From Cladosporium sp. IMV 00045 (Eukaryota; Ascomycota; Dothideomycetes; Cladosporiales; Cladosporiaceae): a stretch of DNA of 25,384 bases. The notes beneath the pieces are model-generated. The model made no database searches. It worked only from the letters and a program-made list of their open reading frames with translations, and was not told where the DNA came from. The stretch lies in the NCBI GenBank assembly GCA_001931905.2, contig MSJI02000405.1, forward strand, positions 1 through 25,384. The letters are read 5' to 3'. Positions 1-10,709 of this stretch are shown here, piece by piece. How positions within the stretch are numbered: position 1 is the first letter of the stretch; each line of letters begins with the position of its first letter. The translations under genes and the position numbers were made by a program.

Positions 1-2
1 CG

Positions 3-1178
3 TACGGTGGCTTCAACACGGCTAGCCTCATTGATGCATTCTCCAACAGCGGCTACAACGTCGGTGGCGCTGGTGGCGGTTCTGGTGGTGGAGCCAATGT
101 TCACGGCCCTATGGCCCAGCATGGCTACTCGCTCCCGCTTCCTAATGCTCGCTCCAAGGGTGACCTTCAAGACATTGACCGCTTCCTCGAGCAGCTTCAA
201 GCCACTGTCTACGAGACCAGCAACTCGGCAGCCACTGCCGGCGTGCAGCAACCCGGTGTTCACTCCCAAGCCGTGGATGGCTTCGGCTTTGGCAACAGCC
301 ACCAAAACTATAGCCGCCCGAGTAACAGCCCTCCGAGCATGAACTCGAACCAGGGTTACTCTAGTTCCGGTACGATGAGTAGTGTCGCCGGCAGCATGCC
401 TGGCATGACTTCTTCGGCATCAGCTTTAGACACACCAGCGCTGACCCCAGCATCAGTGTCATCTTACAGCTCCGGCCACTCGCCCATGTCGAGCCACGGC
501 CGCTCCAGCCTCAGCAGCATGAACGGCAACGCCATGTACCCCAACCTGCCCTCAGTCACCGGAATCTCCGACATTGGATCTGGCTACCCCACCACCACAT
601 CTGCTCCTGCGTCCGGTCTTGCCTCCGGCTTTGACGGCCTTGAGGGTCGTCGCTACAGTGGCGGCAGACTTCAACGCCAGGCTCCTGCCGAGGACACCGA
701 GATGGCCGATGTTGCAGCTGAAGACGGCTCTCGCACACCGAAGCAGTCTGACGTCCAGCCTGACGCCAAGGAGAAGCCTGCCGACAGTATCGACCCTGCT
801 CTCCGTGGCGAGGATGTCAAGTCGCCATCTGAGGCTTCTGGTACTCCGGCTGCCGAGCAACACGACGACAAACGCCAAGAGGAGTGGGTCGAGAACATCC
901 GCGTCATCGAGGCTCTTCGCCGCTGGATCGGCGACCGTCTCCGAAATGGCGAATTTGAGAGCGAGCAGTCACCAGAGCACCAAGAAACCAGCCAGGCTCA
1001 AGAGGGTGCTGCCAACGAGATGGATGCTTCCATGATGGAGACCGCCAAGATGGTAGAGAAACTCGCTGAAGCCAACGCTGCACACAACGCCGCTCACCCT
1101 CCACAAGAACAGCAGCAAGAACAACAGCAAAGCCAGGACGAAAGCCAGGACGTCAAGTACCCAACTCTCCCTGCTTAG
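3..1178 (+). CDS. C-terminal part of a low-complexity nuclear regulator, probably a C2H2 zinc-finger factor (5' partial)
   Basis: The frame is open from base 3 to the TAG/stop at 1176-1178 (391 residues) and has no start of its own, so the N-terminal part lies left of the window. The visible part begins with a Gly/Ser/Asn-rich stretch, then a short conserved-looking helix (DIDRFLEQLQATVYE, about bases 171-215), a long Ser/Pro/Thr-rich region, a basic RRYSGGRLQR motif (about 648-680), and an acidic helix containing EEWVENIRVIEALRRWI (from 879). A Gln-rich tail follows. No zinc finger is visible. From memory, this succession of motifs occurs in the C-terminal half of fungal C2H2 zinc-finger regulators, and an SltA/ACE1-type protein is my best guess, unverified. 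Coding status is well supported by length and composition; function is weak. Confidence 0.8.
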   Translation, partial: YGGFNTASLIDAFSNSGYNVGGAGGGSGGGANVHGPMAQHGYSLPLPNARSKGDLQDIDRFLEQLQATVYETSNSAATAGVQQPGVHSQAVDGFGFGNSHQNYSRPSNSPPSMNSNQGYSSSGTMSSVAGSMPGMTSSASALDTPALTPASVSSYSSGHSPMSSHGRSSLSSMNGNAMYPNLPSVTGISDIGSGYPTTTSAPASGLASGFDGLEGRRYSGGRLQRQAPAEDTEMADVAAEDGSRTPKQSDVQPDAKEKPADSIDPALRGEDVKSPSEASGTPAAEQHDDKRQEEWVENIRVIEALRRWIGDRLRNGEFESEQSPEHQETSQAQEGAANEMDASMMETAKMVEKLAEANAAHNAAHPPQEQQQEQQQSQDESQDVKYPTLPA

Positions 1179-2862
1179 CTTAGTTCATCTGCATTCTGTT
1201 TTTGAGGAACCGGAGCTGGCGTTTGATGGTACATGATGGGTTTATCACTTCCGCATAATTCAATGCGCCCCATCGGAGTTGGGCAGGGGGAGAAAGGCGT
1301 TGTTGACGGCGGCGTTGGAGACAGACCACCACTGGAGCACTTACAAAAAGTGGTGCATTGTGTCTTCTGTGGCCCCTGTAGCTTATCGGATGGAAACCCG
1401 GAACAAACTTGAGTCGACCTTCATCGCCCACCATCTCTGATGGCAGGTCACTCTTGCTGGTATTGCAGGAAGGGACGAAGTTACGGATCGCTTTTTCTTT
1501 TCTGATATTACTTGATTCCCTTTTCCGAAGGACGGGATCGGTTTGGGGTTTTTGGTCTTTTTAACTTTTGGGCTTTGCTTTTGATTGATTTCGGTAAACG
1601 GGCAGGTGCCTTTTCTGCACTGCCTTATGGGCTTTGGTTTTTTCTTCCTATCATTACTGTAGTTGCGAGAACAACTACTGCTATTCTTTGCTCTTCTACA
1701 CAAATCTTCCTCTCTCATCTCATGTCTCAATCGACACACTTACAATCGGGAATCATGCGGACGAGTCATGTTCGTCTCGTGCGATCTATTTATGCACACC
1801 TGCAACACGCTAAAGTCTGATCTTGTGCCGCAACAGCGTTGACGAAGTGCAGTCATCACCGCGCCATGTCGGTCTGAACGAAAAGAATCAACAGTTTCAT
1901 TCAGCCAGTCCCGAACGAACTGATACTGGAAAACATGTTCGGAGAGTAGGAAATCACATCCACAAAACGAGGAAGAGAAAATGGCACAGATGGAAAAGCA
2001 TCAATCCAAACACTAACCTGGGAGATATGTAGCTCATCATTAATCAGGAGCAGTGTGACGAACAGCAGCACACGCATAGTAGTACCTACAAAAACGACAA
2101 GGCGCCAAAAAAAAAAGAAAAGAGGCAATGCAAAAGAGACAAAAATCACAAAAGGGCAGAAAGACGAGAACTCAATACGAAAACAATCAAGACGACCACT
2201 ACTACTTCGCAAGGATGAAAGCAGTTAAGCAATACAGAAACATCGAAAAAAAAGAGAATAGATGGAAGAAATGATGAAAAACGAACCGGGACGAAAAATC
2301 GCTTTCCCCTAACGCCGCGCGCTTTGAAGGAAAGGAAGTTTTCACTCTTCTCTCCCCTTTGATCCCCATGCGGTCATGAAGACCATCGACTCAAAATCCT
2401 GTGTTCCCCTATGCGACCGACAGTACAGTTTTCTCTTCCCGCTAAAAGTGCCCTTTCCCCACTTCCGGTCGTGATTTTTCTTTCCCTTTCCCTTCACCTC
2501 TCGACCTTCAACACCCTTCCTTTCCCCTTCTTCCCGGACCCTTCGGTTACCCTCGTGAACGAGCGCTTCGAAAACGTGCTGATATGTTCCCTTTCCGAGT
2601 CTGTTTGAATGCTTGCTTGCTGCTGGTTCGCAAGCCGCTTCTGGTTTGGCGCGTCGAAACGTGTCGTGTGCGGTTCTTTCCCGTACTGACGTGTGCTCTG
2701 GCACGCTGGTCTGCGGGACTCTCAGGAATCAGCGGTATGGCGGGACCACAGGTTTCAGAGATTGAAGTGGCGAGATGGAATGGAAGTCACGGCAGGCCCT
2801 TTGATTTGCAGCTTGGAGCTTTCACTCCTTGACTTTCCCAGATTTTATGCGAACACTTTGCT
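1179..2862. other. Convergent intergenic region, 1.7 kb, no gene seen
   Basis: The stretch lies between two convergent genes and so should hold both 3' untranslated regions. It contains a T-rich part (about 1490-1640), an A-rich part on the same strand (about 2090-2280, with a run of A near 2107) and a C/T-rich part (about 2400-2560). The open frames in it are short, hydrophobic or composition-driven. I see no RNA gene or repeat. Confidence 0.6.
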
Positions 2863-5800
2863 TCACTGTCGAAAACCAGGGTCCATGATCTGCGCATTCC
2901 ATTCCGCGCCGCCGAAAAGATCTTGGATATTGATATTCGCGAAATTCTGCTGCTGCTGCGTCTGACCGCCAACGCTGTTGTTGAAGGGAGCCTGTTGTTG
3001 AGGCCACCCGTTCGGCATCGAAGTCATGCCGTTTGGCTGCTGCGATGGTGTAGGCGTCATGGGCGGGCCGGCGGGGTTGCCTCCAAAGCTGACGTTGTCG
3101 TATGGGAAACTTGTCGGAGGGGCTTGTTGTTGCTGTTGTTGCTGGCTGCGGGATTGCTCGAGGTAAGGAGGTAGGGCGAAGAATTGCGCTTCCATGTTGT
3201 CGTCTCTGCCCGCTCGGGAAGGGGAAGGGTTGGAGAAGAGTTGCTGGGGTTGGGAGTTGGGGGTTCCGACGTTGCTGTCCAGACCGGTTCCTCCGTTTGC
3301 GAGGCTGGAGATGTAAGGGTTGTTTTGTTTGCTGCCGGAGGCGAATTGTTGCGCGTTCTCGAAAGTCGTCAGAGGTTGGTTTGGGTATAGGAACGGCTCG
3401 TCACCGCCGGATGGGAACATCATGGCTGAGACGTCAGGAATGGCGGGGTTGGCGAAATTGGGAGGTAGGGACATTGGCTGCTGAGCGGGAGTCTGCAACG
3501 GGTTGGAAGAAGGCTGGGCAAGATCTGAGAATGCTCGTTGATCGAAGTTGGAAGATGCAGGAGTAGCCGGACCGTATGGGGAGGGCACAGACGTGCTGCT
3601 CCAAGGTGACCCCATGAAGGAATTCGGCTCTGATTTGGGTGCGTGGCGTGGGAAGGTACTTGAGCGTGGTGTGTATCCGCTCGCTGGAGCTTCTCGACCA
3701 AGCGTGGAGACGTCTGGATGACTTTGCGCTCCAGGAGGCCGTCCGGCTAGTCTTGGGAGAGTAGCTGAACCATGCTGGCGTTTCTTACTCGCTTGCGGAT
3801 GGTGGTGGCCGTTACGCATCCAGTCATCAAGACGTTCGAATATAATGTCCAGTGTTGCAGTGCACCTGTCGGCTGCCATGCTGCGTGTAGCAAGAGATGC
3901 AAGTATCTCTTTTCCTTCATAGGCGTCTTTCAGTACTGCCTCTGTTGTTGGATTGTCTGGGTTCTCAGCAGCAAAGTAAACCAGTGAGAGAATCGAGAAA
4001 AATGTCGTATACATCGTAAACCAGAAAGAGCCGTTCAGCAGGCCTTTATGCTTCATCTGTGTCGTGATGTGCACAATATTTCGTGAGACATTGACATATG
4101 ACGCCGCACATGCATACGCGCGTTGGTCCACAGGCTTCGATCGTTTCTCAGCTGCTGTGAAATGCAAGAATGGACGGTACAGCAGGACTTGCGCGTGTGC
4201 ATATGCAAGCCGAAGCAGTTGTTGCACCCTGATGTACCGTTCTGGCGCATCGCATGGGCTAAGGACTGGAGGTAATGTGGTCTTCCACTGTTCGAGGTCG
4301 GATTCCAACTCTCGAATGGTGGAAAAGGGTACAGTGTAAGACTTGTCATTTTGCCCTTGCTGGTTTTGGACTTTGATGGGGTAGACTTGTCGCACGATCT
4401 TCTGTAATAACAGGACGAGTCGGGTGTGCGCGTTGAAAGCCGTGAGTAGCGACACCTGACCTTCAGGCATGGGCAAGATGCCCTCGTGGGTGATATATTC
4501 ATCGTCGACTTCAGCTGGAAACTCTTGGTCGATGTCCTCATCGCTGAGCGTTTGCGGCAACCCGAGCATGGCGCCGACGTAGACATCCATTTTGCGAACA
4601 ACCCAGAATACTCGCTTTCTCGTCTCAGCCTCTATGGGGTCCCAGTTCCCGGCATACGAGCGATGAAGTCCCATTCGCAGAGCAGAGCGTAATGCGACGC
4701 CGACATAAGCGTAGCACTGGGACAGTTTAGCAGACGATTGCATGAACAGGATCATGAAGATGACAGCTTGAACGGATGTGAGGTCTCTGCAATCAGCGAT
4801 ATCCATCATGTGTCGCGCAGACTTGAAGTACGAAAACCCTTGCTGGATAGCGTTCTCGTATCCGACCTGGTTGAGATTGCTGTGTTCATCCTTGCCAAAG
4901 AGAGTTCCCAGTGCCATGGCGCTGTAATAGAGGGGCAAGAACTGTTGGTCCTCGTTGCCCCAGTTGTCAGGAGAGATGCTGTATATACGCTCGAACTGTT
5001 TCCAGAAAGTCGGCTTGTGAATGAACTTGAGAAGTGCCGCAGCATCGTCGACGGCGTTGCTACAGAACTGTCGCGCCATGTCCTTGGGCGGTAGATCGCT
5101 GCTAGGGCTGCTTGGATGATCCGAAGGCGACTCGATGGTAGATCTCGGAGAGTCCAACACGAGAGAGCGCGGCCTGGACTTCACGAATGGCGTGGCAGAT
5201 GTGTCGGGTCCCATCAGATCGCCAAGCTGCTCTCTCATGCGCCGCATGAAACTCAGGCCGGAGGAGTGCCCATGGTAATCCCAATGACCTTGTTCGTCTA
5301 TGTCCATCTGCGCCACAGCGCGTACCATGGACTCCAGATTGGTGTCTGATTTGATTTCAGGGTTTGGCGCGGGCGGCGGACGCTGCGGTTGTTGTGTTGC
5401 AGCGGCAGCAGCAATTCCACCTGGAGCACCTGGATGACCTTTTCCAGGTGCACCAGGAATCCATCCTTGCGCGACTGCGGCATCAATTCCGGGATCGTTC
5501 AAATCGAGATTTGGTATGAGGATGTGTAGCAACGTCTCTGCTCGGTGGACTCTGTGTTCGATGTTCTCGACGTATTGTGGCGCGGGGTTCCGCCTTCGGT
5601 TTGAGGGTTGATCGTAAGTACATTCTGTGAGAGGTCATCGTTAGCAAAAGACCTGGCTAGTGGCATTGGCGAACAATGTTACCATAGCTGTATACCGTGC
5701 AATGTGTGCAGGGTTGTTTGCCGTCGCATTTGATCTTTTTCCTCCTGCATTCGTCACAAGCCCTAGTGACTCGGCGGCGTTTCTGCAGATGTGACGGTTT

Positions 5801-5923
5801 GACGCCCTTGGTGGCGGTGTTGGGCGACGACTGCGAATCCTCGAGTTTAGGGACGACATCCTCGTCGCCAGACCCGCCCTCGCTGGCGCGGTCGTCGTAG
5901 TCTTCTGGCGATGCATTGTCCAT
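2863..5923 (-). CDS. ASG1: ASG1-type Zn2Cys6 transcription factor with fungal-specific regulatory domain
   Basis: The coding sequence is complement(join(2863..5624, 5683..5923)), exactly 1001 codons, 1000 aa. The start at 5921-5923 is the first ATG in frame and has a strong context (GCCATGG). Residues 56-82 form a complete binuclear zinc cluster, C-x2-C-x6-C-x5-C-x2-C-x6-C (Cys 56, 59, 66, 72, 75, 82). The text [20 protein letters not shown] followed by [13 protein letters not shown] closely matches yeast Asg1 as I remember it. A short amphipathic helix follows at about 95-115. A fungal_trans-type helical region spans about 260-480, including [11 protein letters not shown] and [12 protein letters not shown]. 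The last 350 residues are Pro/Ser/Asn/Gln-rich with a seven-Gln run, as in activation regions. It should bind CGG-type sites in the nucleus; yeast Asg1 is linked to stress and lipid-use genes. Orthology outside the zinc cluster is inferred. Confidence 0.93.
5625..5682 (-). other. Intron in the ASG1-type gene (58 nt), inside the zinc cluster
   Basis: On the minus strand the exon ends TATG, the intron begins GTAACA and ends CTCACAG, and GCTAAC lies 15 bases before the AG as a canonical branch site. Removing it joins G to AA, giving Glu81, and supplies the sixth cysteine of the zinc cluster. Without splicing the frame adds NIVRQCH and stops. Confidence 0.95.
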
Positions 5924-8867
5924 GGCTGAATTCTGGCCAAGACCTGGAGTAATGATGTATGATGCTGACCTAGACGATGCGCTGCGGGGAGAGCGATGCT
6001 GCGTTGTACAAGCGTCCGCACAGTTCGTTGCCAGCAACCGGCATCAGATGGATTGTGCGGGCGAGGATTGAAGGCGTAGGACTGCCTGTGCTCTCACGAA
6101 TGGTGTTGTCGCAAAGGCAGGACAGCATGCGACAGAAGGCCAGTCGTAGGGCGCTCGTCCAACTTGGCGATGTCGCTCGGGGTTTGGAGCATGAAAGTCC
6201 GTCCAGCAATAAAGTCAAAGCAAAGGGCGCTTGGCGAAAGCGGCAGTGATAGGCGCGGCAGAGGACAAGATCTTGCCAGGCTCCGGGATGGGAGGCGTTC
6301 TGCGGCTGGCGAGAGGGCGTGGGCGAGGGGTGAGGTGTGAAGAGAGCCGGGAGTGGTGGGAGCAAGGTGGGAGAGAGGGAGGACGAATGTTCAGCCGGTC
6401 TGTTTGCGCTCGCTCTCGCTCGCTCACCACGTTTTGGCGGGCAGAAAGGCAAGCAGAGCACCAGCAGCGTCTGAGAGCCAGCGAGACTTGACTGATCCCC
6501 ACACTGCCAGGCGCGAGGAGCTGCTTCCCACCGAGCCCTAAGCCACCATCGGCGCCCTGGAGTGATGCTTGGCTGACGATTGTGCCTTAGCGCATCCTCG
6601 TCGCGAGTCTGTGTTTAACCCCGAAAGAGGAGAGAGCACGATAGGCGCAGGGCGTGAAGGAAGCGCGCGCAGAGCCACGTCTGTCTTGAGGACGATCGCC
6701 GAGTCTGTTTTTGCCTTTGCCGTCCTTCTCCGCGGCTTCTGGAAACGATATATTCATACGGTAGACGCCAAACGCAGGCAGACACCTCATGGACAGTCGC
6801 ATCATCACGACGACGGGGCGTTATCCCCGGGTCACGTGCATTGATACATGCCTCTGATGACAAAAGTGCCTCGGTTGCACAGAGGATAAGAAGGAGTCAA
6901 AGAGTCGAGTAGTAAGGCCACTAGCGTCGCATTGGGAAAACATAGCGCCGGCCCACCAAAAATGCACCTCAGAAATAATGCGAGACCCTTCCGGCACGCA
7001 TAGACCAGAGGGGTTAAAAAGATAGATATGACATATTGGCTCTCGGTAGTTTAGCGCGCGAACACTTCAGCCAGCGGCAGGACAGGTGCATAAGGCGCGT
7101 TGGGCTGTCTGTCAAGTCGAAGAATTGATCTGTCACAAACGCCCTTGGCGAGATGATCATTGGCGAGGGAGAGACGATACCTCCAGCATTGCATACGGCT
7201 CAGCTCCCCGGCGCGCCATTATACATCAGACGGTCTGCAAGCGAAGGGCGACCCCGTAAGATCTGCCCGCGGCCGCGCCATAGGGCAAAAAGGCTTAGCA
7301 TCAGCCCTTTATGTCTTGGAAGGTCGATGTGATGAATCGTGTCGTCTTTCTTTTCTGCTTGAGCAGCCGCGCTCCAACGTCAGTCGTCGACCCTTGCTGG
7401 GCACCGCCTACTGGGGCTATCCGCAGCGGCCGCATCGCCGCAGTGGCCGCAATTTATTTTTCAAAATCGTCACTTTCTTGCCCTGCCCTCGTACACTACG
7501 AAACCTTCGGAATTATTCTCGAAGGTAATTTTTCCATGTTGAGGCTCAGCCCTGTGGAGATTGTTGCATACAGATTAATAAAGTAGATATGGTATCTTCG
7601 TTTTCGGTCCTAGTTCCGCATACACTTTTACTCTTCGCGGCTCCTCTCCGCGGCAGATATGGAACATACCGCATACCTGGTCGATCTTGAAAAGCACGTG
7701 AAGATGCAATTGCAAGAATCTGATCCTGTTCGCTAGATAACACCGAGAGCGTGCACCCAACCTACAACCCACCTCCATCCCCTCTCCCCACTCTTCCACT
7801 CTCCTACAAGAACGGGCAACAACAACAATGACGAATCGCCGACCCTAGCACCATCTATTCTAAGCAGTCCCAAATAGTCAAAAGAAACTCAACTTTCCAA
7901 ACCTAGCAAAAAGCAAAGCAAAAGCACACACGCACCACGTGGTTCCCCTCCGACTTCCGCGCAGATAGGACTCTTTTTTCGGCCGGGACCGCTCTCTTGA
8001 ACTAGAGTCCGCGTCCGCCATTGGCTCTGGCTCTGGCCCATGACATACGTAACGCAGGCGTACGTATACCAATATTTGCATACGACTACTGACTTTATCT
8101 TTTGTTGTTGCCTTGAGTTACGCATGCCCTTGGTTTGCGCTTTTATTTTTACCATCTCAGCTCGGCTTGTGCCGTTCCGATGCGAGTTATTAGATGGTGA
8201 AGCTGAGCGATGTCGACTTTTGTTGACTACTGTGGTGAGTGCGGTGCTATCAATCGTTACTCATCACCGGAAGGAAAAGCTTATGACCCATTTCTGAGGT
8301 GGTTTCTTGGGATCGAGTGAAACTCTCGATTCCACTTCTCGCTGTCCGCGGGGATAATGTAGGAACTGCAAGCGCGGTTGCTTTTGCTGGTTTTATCATT
8401 AAGCTTCGCTTTCAATTCAAATGATGTTGGAATTTGATTTTGGCACAGTCGGGGAGGGTGTCGACCCATTGGGGGACTGGACCATGTTTATTGATCTATC
8501 ACTTTCAGCCTACAATGGGCTATAGTAGCGACTGGTCCGTTGCCACAAGTAGCATTGTTGTGGTGAGCCTTTCGTTATGCGTGCCTATGACACAAAGCTG
8601 TTCCAGATAGGTTCCACGGGGAAAGGATCAGATCGCTTAAGGCGATTTTGATTTTATCAGTCGTTGACTTCAACATGCAATAGTCAAGCAAACAAGGCAT
8701 TCCAACACAACTCACACGAAAAAAAAAGGCGGAAGTTGTTGATCAAACACAAGTCCTCTAGGTATACCGCAACCCTCCACATCCTTCCCGATTCCGCGCA
8801 CACACATCAAACCACCCAAGTCACCACATCCTCATCAGCTCCTAAAGACGGACTCCTCATATCCCTT
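5924..8867. other. Large gene-free region, 2.9 kb
   Basis: The region lies upstream of the ASG1-type gene and downstream of the decarboxylase gene, which are in the same orientation. The first 600 bases have purine-rich blocks on the plus strand (so CT-rich in the ASG1-type leader). CACGTG sites occur at 6833, 7695 and 7936, and a near-perfect palindrome at 8045-8067. The open frames here have no recognisable motif or credible composition. I found no tRNA A/B boxes. An unannotated non-coding transcript cannot be excluded. Confidence 0.55.
8045..8067. repeat. Near-perfect 23-bp palindrome
   Basis: ATACGTAACGC and GCGTACGTAT are inverted copies separated by two bases, with a single unpaired A in the left arm. 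The spacing is too short for a transcription terminator hairpin; a dimeric protein-binding site or chance are the options. Confidence 0.5.
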
Positions 8868-10709
8868 TCACGCCCAAAACCCCGTCCCGTGCTCCATATC
8901 CCTAACCTTGAACCCCGCCTCCCTCATCTCCCTCACAGCTTCCGGGCCCCGCGTACCGACCTGCGTCGCCAGTCTCCAAGGCACATCCATCTTATCCACC
9001 ACGATCTCAACGACCTGCGGCCCAGCCCCAAACCCAACCGGATCCTTGACCCTCTCCAGCGCCAGAATCTCATCCAGCTCCCCCTTCGTCTCCGCGCGGT
9101 GGAAGTTCTTCTCGGCTTGCTCAACAGGCATGTTAAAAAACGACAGCAAATGCTCGTACGCGAACGGCACGATGTCGTTGTAACTCATGTGCGCGCCGTG
9201 GATTACCCTCTCAATCGTGTAGCCCGCATTGTTGATGATGAAAATCAACGGCGACAAATTCTGCTTGACCATATTCCCTATCTCCTGCGCGGTGAGCATC
9301 ATGCTGCCGTCCCCCGTGACGAGCAGCGTGCGGCCGCGCGGGCGCGCGCCGGAGCGCGAGAGGTCTTGCAAGGCCATCTCGGAGCCGAGAGAGGCGGGCG
9401 TGGCCCAGCCGATGCTGCCGTAGTAGGTTTGCGTTATCCATTGGATGTTTTGCACCGGGAAGGTGGAGTCGGGGATCCCGAAGGCGGCGGTGCCGGTTTC
9501 GCCGTAGAGGACATCGTGGGGTTGGAGGAAGGAGGCGAGCGTGGGCCAGAGGTGCGATTGGGTTATGCTGGGGGTGCTGGTCATGTCGTCTTCGAGGGGG
9601 CGGGGTGGGAGGGTGGGGATGGGAGCGGTGGGGGCTTTGGTGGGTTGGAGATTGGTTGAGAGGGTTTGCAGGAGGTGTTTGAGCGGTGTGGAGGGGTAGG
9701 TGGTTCCTTTGACGGTTGTGCTGAAGGCGTCGAGGTAGATGGCGTTTTGGGGGAGGACTTTGCGTGTGAAGCCACCGGAGTTGGTGTCGGAGGCGAGACT
9801 GCCGATGACGAGGACGCAGTCGGACGCTTCGATGGCTGCGGCGACTCCGAGTCCTGACACCATGCCGTTATAAACTCCTAGGTAGTTCGGATGTGTTTCG
9901 TCAACGATGCCTTTGCCCATGTTCGTCGTGAAGATCGGGCAAGAGAGCTTGGAGATCAAGACGTCAAGCTCAGACACGGCATTGTGACGATCGACCAGAC
10001 AGTCGACGAAAATGGCAGGATTCTTAGAAGCATACAGCGCCGAAAGAACAGCCTCTGATGCTTTCTCGATTGCTGAAGAATCCTTCGGAGGCGACAGATC
10101 AAGAGGCCGACGCAGGCCCGCCGCAGGCACCTGAAGATCAACAATATCGATCGGAACGAAAACATAAACCGGGCCAGACTTGACATAGCACTCCCTCAGC
10201 ACACGATCGATCTCCTCCACCGCACCCTCCTCACTCATCAACTCCGCCGCCGCCACGCGAAAATCCATCGACGCATTGTTGAAAACCTGATGATCCGGAC
10301 TAGGGCCGATGGAGTGATGAATCATCATCCTATTCTCCTGCATGCGGCGGGAAGTCTGGCCGACGACGTGGATGACCTTGACCTGCTCGGTCATGGAGCC
10401 CGCCACGCCGTTCAGAGCAGACAGCTCGCCCACGCCGTGGGTCGTGACCAGGCAGCCGGCGCCGTGCATGGTGCGGGCGTAGCCGTCGGCGGCGTAGGCC
10501 GCGTTGAGCTCGTTCGTGTTGCCGATCCAGTCCAGGCCGGGGACCGAGTAGATGTGGTCCAGGAGCGTGAGGTTGAAGTCGCCGGGAACGCCGAAGATGC
10601 GGTTGACGCCTACTTGCTTGATGCGCGTCCAGAGGTAGAGGCCGAGGGGGACTGTGTCGGCGTTGCCATTGCCGTTGACGCCGTTGGCGTGGGAGTTGGT
10701 ATCTGCCAT
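8868..10709 (-). CDS. Pyruvate decarboxylase family enzyme (ThDP-dependent)
   Basis: The uninterrupted reading frame encodes 613 aa from the ATG at 10707-10709 (context ACAATGG); codons further upstream in frame offer only TTG. Family hallmarks are in order: GVPGDFNL (39-47), catalytic Glu67 in NTNELNAAYAADGYAR, the His pair 131-132 in IHHSIG, MGKGIVDETHP (264-273), and the ThDP/Mg motif GDG (466-468) followed 24 residues later by NN (493-494), with GYTIE ending in Glu500. The expected reaction is pyruvate to acetaldehyde and CO2 in the cytosol, feeding ethanol or acetate. Oddities: at the position of yeast allosteric Cys221 this protein reads DCLVDRH (236-242), so that Cys is absent and the only Cys is one residue earlier. 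It is also 40-50 aa longer than typical PDCs, with an Asn/Gly-rich N-terminus and an extra C-terminal 30 residues. It may be a divergent PDC paralogue or a related 2-oxoacid decarboxylase. Confidence 0.93.
   Translation of the reverse strand: MADTNSHANGVNGNGNADTVPLGLYLWTRIKQVGVNRIFGVPGDFNLTLLDHIYSVPGLDWIGNTNELNAAYAADGYARTMHGAGCLVTTHGVGELSALNGVAGSMTEQVKVIHVVGQTSRRMQENRMMIHHSIGPSPDHQVFNNASMDFRVAAAELMSEEGAVEEIDRVLRECYVKSGPVYVFVPIDIVDLQVPAAGLRRPLDLSPPKDSSAIEKASEAVLSALYASKNPAIFVDCLVDRHNAVSELDVLISKLSCPIFTTNMGKGIVDETHPNYLGVYNGMVSGLGVAAAIEASDCVLVIGSLASDTNSGGFTRKVLPQNAIYLDAFSTTVKGTTYPSTPLKHLLQTLSTNLQPTKAPTAPIPTLPPRPLEDDMTSTPSITQSHLWPTLASFLQPHDVLYGETGTAAFGIPDSTFPVQNIQWITQTYYGSIGWATPASLGSEMALQDLSRSGARPRGRTLLVTGDGSMMLTAQEIGNMVKQNLSPLIFIINNAGYTIERVIHGAHMSYNDIVPFAYEHLLSFFNMPVEQAEKNFHRAETKGELDEILALERVKDPVGFGAGPQVVEIVVDKMDVPWRLATQVGTRGPEAVREMREAGFKVRDMEHGTGFWA

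Noticed and set aside
574..1035. 153-codon frame overlapping gene 1
   Set aside because: It is a shifted frame of the first gene, rich in Arg, Leu and Ser, with no conserved helix such as the one in the chosen frame.
1512..1820. Small hydrophobic open frame resembling a membrane protein
   Set aside because: It lies in a T-rich 3' region; Phe and Leu runs follow directly from T content.
5924..6037. N-terminal extension of the ASG1-type factor to 6037
   Set aside because: The upstream in-frame start is TTG, whereas the ATG at 5923 has a strong context.
5970..6461. 163-codon open frame upstream of the ASG1-type gene
   Set aside because: It lies in the CT-rich leader, is rich in Ser, Pro and Leu from composition alone, and overlaps nothing recognisable.
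7160..7586. Open frames of about 90-120 codons in the 2.9-kb gap
   Set aside because: They are short, Arg-rich, mutually overlapping and without motif.
8664..9659. 331-codon open frame on the plus strand
   Set aside because: It runs antisense to the decarboxylase gene. Its composition (runs of Arg, His, Pro, then Gly/Gly/Val) mirrors the GC-rich codons of the real gene, and no domain is visible.
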